A stretch of 30,185 nt of DNA from assembly GCA_900549105.1 (NCBI GenBank), contig URND01000025.1:1-30185 (forward strand), in the 5' to 3' direction. The position numbers were made by a program, and so were the translations under genes. This DNA comes from an uncultured Eubacteriales bacterium. GTDB lineage: Bacteria > Bacillota > Clostridia > Lachnospirales > Lachnospiraceae. Below, piece by piece: positions 24,712 to 30,185 of the stretch. Numbering within the stretch: the first letter of the stretch is position 1; the number at the start of each line of letters is the position of its first letter. The notes below the pieces were generated by a model. That model was not told the origin of the DNA. It saw nothing but the letters and a program-made list of their open reading frames with translations, and ran no database searches.

Positions 24712-26433
24712 CTACTGCTGCAATGCGGCAGTCAATTTTGGTATCAACTGTTTCTTTCGGGATACCATGCCCGCCAAATCAATATAATGGGCCTCTGCCT
24801 CCTGATGGAAACTGTTTTCCACAAGCATCTTCGCATCATTTCCCACAAAAAGCAGCCGCGTTGACTCTTTCAGAATATCCGTCAGCATAAAGAAAATCAT
24901 CGGAACCCCTGTTTCCTCCATCGCCGATTCCATGTAGGCCAGCAGCCGTTCCTGGACACTCAGAAGCTCTTCCCGGTTCATGGAAGTAATCTGGCCGACG
25001 CCATAAGGAACATCACTGGCTACAAATTTTTTATAATCCTGATAGAAAATTTCCGAATCGGCTTTCTTTCGAAGCTGACTGCCTTCCTCGAACATCTTCA
25101 TGGCAAAACTTTCAATATCAATCTCTGCAATCTCCGCCAACTGTTCGGCAGCCATTTTATCCAGCTCCGTACAGGTTGGCGAGCGGAACATCAATGTATC
25201 CGAGAGAATCGCCGCACACAAAATGCCTGCAATTTCTTTTGAAATCGGAATCTGATTCTCTATATACATTTCGTAAACAATCGTTGCCGTACATCCTACC
25301 GGCTCATTGCGCACCTTCACCGGGCGAATCGTCTCCACCGTGCCCAATTTATGGTGGTCGATAATTTCCATAATTTCCGCTTCATCCGCACCGTCCGCCG
25401 CCTGGTCCACTTCATTATGGTCCACAAGAATTACTTTTTTCGTATTCATATCAATCAATGTCCGGCGTGAAATCATTCCCGAATAATGGTCCTCATCGTC
25501 CACAATCAAAAAATCCCGATGCCGCTTAGCCATCATAATCGGTTTAATATCGGCCACATAATCACTCTCCCGGAATGAAATCAGACCTTCTTTAATCATG
25601 AAATGGCTGACCGGAATACTCTGGTTGATGGAACGGGTGACTGTATAGGTATCCGCCGGGGTGCAGATCACCGCGCAGCCCTTTTCTTCTGCCAGTTTAC
25701 AGATGGTCCGGGACACCTTTGCCCCATCGCATATGATAATGCAGGAGGCCCGGTTTTCAATGGCGCTCAACTGGGCTTCATACCGATTTCCCAGGATAAC
25801 CAGGTCGTCCTCTTTAATAAATTTATCAATCACGCTGAGGGTGGCCGTCGATACAACCAGCTTTCCCTTTGTCAGCCGTTTTCCCGCCTCTCCGACAACC
25901 AGCTCGCCCTTCAATGTCTCCAGAATATTAGCAATCGGCGTACCTGCCTCGGATAATATCTGATTATCCAAAACAGACATATAGGCTCCCGCAATATCTG
26001 ATATGGTAATCAGCCCCTGGAGCTTTTTTTCATCATCAACAACAGCCAGCGTGGATGTCTCTGTCCGGCGCATAATCTCCCACGCCTTTTTCAATGAATA
26101 ATCCGCAGATATTCCCGGAATCCGGCGGATGTCGATATCCCCCACCTGTGTCCGAATGGCATTCATATATACCGGCACTTTCTGTTGGAATTTCCGAAGG
26201 ACATAATTTGTTTCCGTATTAATCTGTCCCGCGCGGGCCGGCACATAGACGGCCTGCCCGCTTTCCTCACCTTCAATCAAAAAATCCTGATAGTGTTCAA
26301 TGGAATCCCCCTGTTGAACCCTGGCAAGAATTTCATTTTTTAGCGAGGCATAGGCAATCGCTGAACATACCGAATCCGTATCCGGATTCTTATGTCCAAT
26401 GACATAGATTTCCTTTTGTCTCTTAACTTCCAT
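24712..26433 (-). CDS. CBS-domain manganese-dependent inorganic pyrophosphatase (copy 1)
   Basis: A 573-residue paralogue of the next gene with the same order of domains: GHKNPDTDS, CBS half, DRTGG-like region, second CBS half, LVDHNE, DHHKLG and SRKKQ, all intact. It differs by an insert of about 25 residues after the first motif (around 40-65, containing EHYQDFLIEGEESGQ). ATG 26433 is chosen over TTG 26457 because AAGGAG is ten bases upstream. It is the first gene of a probable unit with copy 2, the flavin reductase and the small conserved gene. Copy 1 may respond to different nucleotides because its CBS residues differ from those of copy 2; that is inference. Confidence 0.93.
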   Translation of the reverse strand: MEVKRQKEIYVIGHKNPDTDSVCSAIAYASLKNEILARVQQGDSIEHYQDFLIEGEESGQAVYVPARAGQINTETNYVLRKFQQKVPVYMNAIRTQVGDIDIRRIPGISADYSLKKAWEIMRRTETSTLAVVDDEKKLQGLITISDIAGAYMSVLDNQILSEAGTPIANILETLKGELVVGEAGKRLTKGKLVVSTATLSVIDKFIKEDDLVILGNRYEAQLSAIENRASCIIICDGAKVSRTICKLAEEKGCAVICTPADTYTVTRSINQSIPVSHFMIKEGLISFRESDYVADIKPIMMAKRHRDFLIVDDEDHYSGMISRRTLIDMNTKKVILVDHNEVDQAADGADEAEIMEIIDHHKLGTVETIRPVKVRNEPVGCTATIVYEMYIENQIPISKEIAGILCAAILSDTLMFRSPTCTELDKMAAEQLAEIAEIDIESFAMKMFEEGSQLRKKADSEIFYQDYKKFVASDVPYGVGQITSMNREELLSVQERLLAYMESAMEETGVPMIFFMLTDILKESTRLLFVGNDAKMLVENSFHQEAEAHYIDLAGMVSRKKQLIPKLTAALQQ

Positions 26434-26477
26434 AATGTTACTTCTCCTTTTAATCAACCTAAGCGTATTTTAGCATA

Positions 26478-26507
26478 TATACACTGATTTCACCGTATTT
26501 TTTTCAA
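26478..26507 (-). promoter_or_regulatory. Possible promoter of the pyrophosphatase unit
   Basis: On the - strand TTGAAA (26502-26507) and TGTATA (26478-26483) are separated by 18 bases and lie about 45 bases upstream of the start at 26433. The -10 match is weak; TAAAAT slightly downstream is an alternative. Confidence 0.35.
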
Positions 26508-26564
26508 AACAAGACTTCTGCCCTGAAACCGTCTCTTCAGCAGCGCTGGGACTGGCTGCTGCGC

Positions 26565-26598
26565 AAAAAAGCTCTGTCCGGCTTCCCGGACAGAGCTT
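26565..26598 (-). terminator. Rho-independent terminator of pgi
   Basis: On the - strand AAGCTCTGTCCGG pairs with CCGGACAGAGCTT over 13 bases (arms 26586-26598 and 26569-26581), with a four-base loop and a run of six T. It lies just beyond the pgi stop at 26611. Confidence 0.92.
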
Positions 26599-26610
26599 GT
26601 CCAACCATAC

Positions 26611-27960
26611 TTACAGGCGTTTCAGCAATGCTTCTGTCAAATCTTCATATCCAGGTTTTCCAAGAAGCGCGAACATATTTTTCTTATAACTTTCAACGCC
26701 CGGCTGATTAAACGGATTTACACCGAGAACATATCCGCTGACGCCGCAGGCAAATTCATAAAAATAGAATAATTCGCCAAGATAGAATTCATTCTGCTCA
26801 GGAATATGCACCATCAGATTTGGAACATTGCCATCGGTATGCGCCAGAATCGTGCCATTCATCGCACTCTTATTGATGAAATCCACATTCTTTCCGGCCA
26901 GATAGTTGAGACCGTCCAAATCCACCGGTTCCTCTTCAATCACTATCTCATGCTTTGGCGTCTCCACTTCCAGAACTGTTTCAAACATAATCCGGGCGCC
27001 ATCCTGAATAAACTGGCCCATGGAATGTAAATCTGCTGTCAGTGTCACTGAAGCCGGGAAAATACCTCTCTGGTCTTTACCTTCGCTTTCTCCATAAAGC
27101 TGTTTCCACCACTCGCCGATATATAAAAGAGACGGCTCATAGCTGCATGTAATCTCTATGGATTTGCCCTTGCGGAGCAGAATGTTTCGAATCGCTGCAT
27201 ACTGCAAAGCATCATTTTCCTCAAATTCATTTTCAAGACAACGTTTTCTGGCGCTGGCAGCCCCGGCCATCAACTGGTCAATATCCGCACCGCTGACAGC
27301 AATCGGCAAAAGTCCTACCGCTGTCAATACGGAAAAACGTCCGCCCACATCATCCGGCACAACAAAGGTTTCATAGCCTTCCTCTGTCGCCAGATTTTTC
27401 AAAGCGCCCTTCGCCTTATCCGTTGTACAATAAATACGTTTTGCAGCCTCTTCCTTGCCGTATTTATTTTCAATCATCTTCTTGAAAACACGGAAAGCCA
27501 CTGCCGGTTCCGTTGTTGTCCCGGATTTTGAAATCATGTTAATGGAAAAATCTCTGTCTCCAATGACATCTATCAGATTACTTATATAAGAGCTGCTCAG
27601 ATTATTTCCTACGAAATAAATCTCCGGTGTCTTACGCTGTTCTTTTGGCAGTATATTGTAAAAATTATGCTGTAAAAATTCAATCGCAGCCCGGGCTCCC
27701 AGATAGGAACCGCCGATACCGATAACAAGCAGTACATCAGAATCACCCTGAATCTTAGCGGCTGCTTTTTTTATTCGTGCAAATTCTTCTTTGTCATAAT
27801 CTACCGGGAGGTCAATCCAACCCAAAAAGTCATTTCCGGCACCGGTTTTGCTGACAAGTACTTCTTTTGCATCTCCAACCAGTTTTTTCATCAATTCCAC
27901 TTCATCGGCCCGAATAAACGGTGATGTTTTAGAATAATCAAATGTAACCCCTTTTGCCAT
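26611..27960 (-). CDS. pgi: Glucose-6-phosphate isomerase
   Basis: A 449-residue enzyme, the usual length in Clostridia and Bacilli, that interconverts glucose 6-phosphate and fructose 6-phosphate in glycolysis and gluconeogenesis in the cytoplasm. Visible family motifs include GIGGSYLGARA (81-91), the sugar-phosphate loop SKSGTTTEP (144-152) and VGGRFSVL. The start ATG 27960 has GGAGG eight bases upstream; the open frame extends to 28050 but that part contains the promoter and lacks a ribosome site. Its own promoter (28001-28029) and terminator (26565-26598) make it a single-gene unit. Confidence 0.97.
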   Translation of the reverse strand: MAKGVTFDYSKTSPFIRADEVELMKKLVGDAKEVLVSKTGAGNDFLGWIDLPVDYDKEEFARIKKAAAKIQGDSDVLLVIGIGGSYLGARAAIEFLQHNFYNILPKEQRKTPEIYFVGNNLSSSYISNLIDVIGDRDFSINMISKSGTTTEPAVAFRVFKKMIENKYGKEEAAKRIYCTTDKAKGALKNLATEEGYETFVVPDDVGGRFSVLTAVGLLPIAVSGADIDQLMAGAASARKRCLENEFEENDALQYAAIRNILLRKGKSIEITCSYEPSLLYIGEWWKQLYGESEGKDQRGIFPASVTLTADLHSMGQFIQDGARIMFETVLEVETPKHEIVIEEEPVDLDGLNYLAGKNVDFINKSAMNGTILAHTDGNVPNLMVHIPEQNEFYLGELFYFYEFACGVSGYVLGVNPFNQPGVESYKKNMFALLGKPGYEDLTEALLKRL

Positions 27961-28000
27961 GTTTCTTACCTCCATTAGTATTTTTATATTCTTATCTATC

Positions 28001-28029
28001 ATAATACCAAAATGACCGGATTTTATCAA
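28001..28029 (-). promoter_or_regulatory. pgi promoter
   Basis: On the - strand TTGATA (28024-28029) and TATTAT (28001-28006) are spaced by 17 bases, close to the housekeeping consensus, about 40 bases before the pgi start. Confidence 0.75.
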
Positions 28030-28043
28030 TGATTTAATCCTTT

Positions 28044-28766
28044 TCAGCACAAAAATTCTTTCAGGACATCTTCCACAATCTTCGCATCCACCGCGTCATT
28101 TTTCCGGTTCAGCCCGTCTTCTCCGTCAAAACCGTCGTAATAATACTGGCTGTTTCTCTCCTTGCGCCGCCCGGTGCCCGTGGCCGCAATCTCCTGAAGC
28201 GCCCGCTTATACTGCTCCGGGGCCACTTTCCCGGCCTGTTCCTTATAATCCTGAGCCAGTTTATTGCCAAGATAATTGTCCACATAATCTGCAATACTGT
28301 TTGTCAGCAGCCTTTCCTTTGCCCCAAAATCCATAAACATCAAAAGGCCGCCGAGAATCACCGTGCCGAGAACCGACATTCCAAAAATGACAGCTATCTG
28401 ATACAGCGCCTCGCCCCTGGTCCATCGATACATCAGGTTTCCGCCGCCGATGGCAAGCATCGCCGTCATCCAAAGATAAGGCAGACGGTTCCAGCCCTGC
28501 AGCGAAAAAGGGCCTACCCGGAATTTTTTTATGTAGCGGCCAATCAATGCCTGCGTGTCTTCCGGGTGCATACCGATTTTGTAATAGCTCGTCACCTTCA
28601 GCTTAATGTATTTAATCAGACGCTGATTCGACGTTCCCATCAAATCTGCTTCACGTATCAATCTTTTGTAAATTCTTCCCGTCATCCATAAAGTAAACAA
28701 GCCGGCAACCATCAATATAGCTTCCGCATACATTGGAATACCCTGTCCCAAAAACCAGTTTCTCAT
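28044..28766 (-). CDS. Three-pass membrane protein of unknown function
   Basis: A 240-residue protein with hydrophobic segments at about 12-31, 95-113 and 121-146. A basic loop (IYKRLIREADLMG and onward) lies between the first and second, and a hydrophilic C-terminal part of about 90 residues contains charged and Tyr/Asp-rich stretches (SQYYYDGFDGEDG). I do not recognise a named family. AGGAG lies nine bases before ATG 28766, and a TATAAT -10-like box (28802-28807) is 35 bases upstream. It lies between pgi and mtnN on the same strand, but the promoter in front of pgi argues for separate transcription. Confidence 0.8.
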   Translation of the reverse strand: MRNWFLGQGIPMYAEAILMVAGLFTLWMTGRIYKRLIREADLMGTSNQRLIKYIKLKVTSYYKIGMHPEDTQALIGRYIKKFRVGPFSLQGWNRLPYLWMTAMLAIGGGNLMYRWTRGEALYQIAVIFGMSVLGTVILGGLLMFMDFGAKERLLTNSIADYVDNYLGNKLAQDYKEQAGKVAPEQYKRALQEIAATGTGRRKERNSQYYYDGFDGEDGLNRKNDAVDAKIVEDVLKEFLC

Positions 28767-28801
28767 TTTTATGAGCTCCTTTCATTGATTATGATAGTTC
28801 C

Positions 28802-28807
28802 ATTATA
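28802..28807 (-). promoter_or_regulatory. -10 element upstream of the membrane protein gene
   Basis: TATAAT on the - strand, about 35 bases before the start at 28766; no good -35 partner was found. Confidence 0.35.
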
Positions 28808-28851
28808 ATATCAATGAAAAGACAAAATCTATTCAAATTGGTCGGGCCTAT

Positions 28852-28903
28852 TTTACATATTTCTCAACAGGCTGTCGCCGGATACTTTACATATTCCTCA
28901 ACA
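28852..28903. repeat. Short direct repeat at the mtnN 3' end
   Basis: TTTACATATTTCTCAACA (28852-28869) and TTTACATATTCCTCAACA (28886-28903) match at 17 of 18 bases with a 34-base period; the second copy covers the last codons and stop of mtnN. Confidence 0.75.
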
Positions 28904-29585
28904 TTCCCGTCACCAAATGCACTGTATGCTCAATCGCTTTCATCTCAAATTCACCGTAAGCCATCTCCGCGCTGCCGTCGGCCTTATCGGAAATCGCCCG
29001 GATGATCACGAAAGGCACCTGATTCAGCCATGCGGCCTGGGCAATCGCCGCTCCTTCCATCTCTGCACAATAACCGCCAAACATCTGAATCAGGCGTTCT
29101 TTGACCTTCCGGTCGGAAACAAACTGGTCGCCGCTGACTACCCGGCCCTTAAAAACCTGGATATCCGGGTTTACTTCCCGGCAGACCTTCTCCGCCAAAT
29201 CAACGAGCGCCTCATCCGCTTTAAACACCGAAGTTTCCATTCTCGGAATCTCACCCGGTTCATGGCCGCAGCCGCTCACATCCACATCATGCTGAAGCGC
29301 ATCCACCGAAAGCACGATATCCCCGATATTAATGGCATTTTTCAGGCTTCCGGCAACACCCGTATTGATGATGGCATCCACCTGAAAGACATCACAGAGA
29401 ATCTGGGTGCAGATGGCCGCATTGACTTTTCCAATACCGCTCCGCACAACAATAACCGACTGGTTTCCAAAGATTCCCCGGCAAAATTCCATCCCGGCGA
29501 TGGTCCGAACTTCCTGAACTTCCATCAATTCTTTTAAGGCAGCTACCTCTTCTTCCATAGCTCCGATAATTCCTGTTTTTCTCAT
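28887..29585 (-). CDS. mtnN: 5'-methylthioadenosine/S-adenosylhomocysteine nucleosidase
   Basis: A 232-residue enzyme of the PNP/UDP phosphorylase superfamily that cleaves adenine from methylthioadenosine and S-adenosylhomocysteine, feeding methionine salvage and the methyl cycle. Family motifs: start IIGAMEEEV with the general acid Glu12, SGIGKVNAA, TGVAGSL, the substrate-binding EMEGAAIAQ and the catalytic Asp in AISDKAD near residue 200. Length is typical. The site AGGAG precedes ATG 29585 by about ten bases. It runs divergently from the TSCPD gene. Confidence 0.95.
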   Translation of the reverse strand: MRKTGIIGAMEEEVAALKELMEVQEVRTIAGMEFCRGIFGNQSVIVVRSGIGKVNAAICTQILCDVFQVDAIINTGVAGSLKNAINIGDIVLSVDALQHDVDVSGCGHEPGEIPRMETSVFKADEALVDLAEKVCREVNPDIQVFKGRVVSGDQFVSDRKVKERLIQMFGGYCAEMEGAAIAQAAWLNQVPFVIIRAISDKADGSAEMAYGEFEMKAIEHTVHLVTGMLRNM

Positions 29586-29753
29586 ATACTCTTGTCTCCT
29601 GATTTTATTTATTTTGTTTTTAATTAATTTTTTTATTATGATAACACAATATGTTGCCGGCGAGAAGTTTTATATCTTTTTCTTTCCTGAAAACATGAAA
29701 ATTTTACCCCGGAGAACTTAAAAATTTTACTGGCCTATATATATGGCTTCTGC

Positions 29754-29759
29754 TATAAT
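29754..29759 (+). promoter_or_regulatory. -10 element for the TSCPD-murG unit
   Basis: TATAAT at 29754-29759 lies about 36 bases before ATG 29796. The -35 region (29731-29736) is a poor match. The bases back to the mtnN start at 29585 are AT-rich and otherwise empty. Confidence 0.45.
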
Positions 29760-29795
29760 AGGATGGAAACAAATTTAAGAACAGGAGTGATTTAC

Positions 29796-30056
29796 ATGCG
29801 ACATTTAAATAAACATACATGTTCCAGGGCTGTGGACTTTGAAGTGGAAAACGGCGTTGTTACAAGCTGTCAGTTCATCGGAGGATGCGATGGAAATACA
29901 AAAGGCGTTGCCGCCCTCGTTGTCGGCCGCCCGGTGGACGATGTGATTCAGCTTCTTTCAGGCATTGACTGCGGAGGCCGCGGCACATCATGTCCGGATC
30001 AGTTGGCAAAAGCGCTGCAGGAATATAAAAACTCCGCTTCTTCCCAGGAGGTCTGA
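29796..30056 (+). CDS. TSCPD domain-containing protein
   Basis: An 86-residue protein of the small TSCPD family (TIGR03905-type), recognised by the C-terminal GRGTSCPDQLAKAL, an earlier Cys in HTCSRAVDF and FIGGCDGNTKGV. A similar domain caps some B12-dependent ribonucleotide reductases; the free-standing form has no settled function but its spaced cysteines suggest metal or redox chemistry. ATG 29796 is chosen over ATG 29763 because AGGAG lies eight bases upstream. The stop is followed after three bases by the murG start, and murG's AGGAGG site lies in this gene's end, so they are coupled. Confidence 0.88.
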   Translation: MRHLNKHTCSRAVDFEVENGVVTSCQFIGGCDGNTKGVAALVVGRPVDDVIQLLSGIDCGGRGTSCPDQLAKALQEYKNSASSQEV

Positions 30057-30059
30057 AAA

Positions 30060-30185
30060 ATGAAAAAAATTGTCCTGACCGGAGGTGGTACAGCCGGACA
30101 TGTCACGCCGAACATTGCTCTGATGCCTGCTTTAAAAAAGGACGGCTATCAGATTTCCTACATCGGCTCCTATGATGGCATTGAA
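30060..30185 (+). CDS. murG: MurG lipid II synthase, N-terminal fragment
   Basis: The last 42 codons of the window open with MKKIVLTGGGTAGHVTPN, the glycine-rich N-terminal signature of MurG, which transfers GlcNAc to lipid I on the inner membrane face in peptidoglycan synthesis. AGGAGG lies eight bases before ATG 30060. The gene runs off the window at 30185. Confidence 0.92.
   Translation, partial: MKKIVLTGGGTAGHVTPNIALMPALKKDGYQISYIGSYDGIE

Noticed and set aside
27961..28050. Longer pgi start at 28050
   Set aside because: The extra residues lack a ribosome site and overlap a clear promoter at 28001-28029.

Overview
The window looks like a chromosomal segment of a low-to-medium GC Gram-positive anaerobe of the class Clostridia, most likely Lachnospiraceae. 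The grounds are strong GGAGG ribosome binding sites, a 449-residue glucose-6-phosphate isomerase, CBS-domain family II pyrophosphatases, a TSCPD-domain protein next to murG, and a surface protein with C-x-x-C repeats and an SPETG-type anchor. The species cannot be named from the sequence alone.

Layout. (1) 1-495, + strand: the 3' end of a DNA polymerase IV gene, closed by two nested hairpins (544-615) that also face the end of the next block. (2) About 650-20343, all on the - strand: one AT-rich block of 14 genes forming a type VII (ESX/Ess-like) secretion locus fused to a Ser/Thr phosphosignalling module. In transcription order: DUF6382-like/FHA protein with DDExT repeats, PP2C phosphatase, a 52-residue single-pass membrane protein found by reading the gap, a transmembrane Ser/Thr kinase with an extracellular propeller-like region, a 1528-residue wall-anchored surface protein, a second DUF6382-like/FHA protein, a CpaE/MinD-like ATPase, a YukD/EsaB ubiquitin-like protein, the EssC motor ATPase, a WXG100 protein, then a cassette of a basic coiled-coil protein, two small helical proteins and a 511-residue orphan that is a candidate secreted substrate. 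No homologues of EssA, EssB or EsaA are visible. (3) 20439-21903: a tyrosine integrase gene broken by one in-frame TGA, enclosed by a 27-bp near-perfect inverted repeat and flanked by TTGACG-type heptamers. (4) 21904-22152: three strong hairpins and no gene. (5) 22153-30185: higher-GC housekeeping genes: a small conserved protein coupled to a flavin reductase, two tandem CBS-type pyrophosphatases, pgi with a clear promoter and terminator, a membrane protein, mtnN, and on the + strand a TSCPD protein followed by the start of murG.

How the genes could work together (inference). The WXG100 protein, EssC and the YukD-like protein are the recognisable secretion core. The kinase could sense something outside through its propeller and phosphorylate acidic-threonine motifs. 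Very similar motifs occur as five tandem repeats in the first FHA protein and as an insert in the kinase itself, so FHA domains, including those at the start of EssC, could read that state, and PP2C would reset it. The orphan cassette after the WXG100 gene is the likeliest cargo. The lower GC content and the adjacent recombinase remnant suggest that the secretion block was acquired horizontally.
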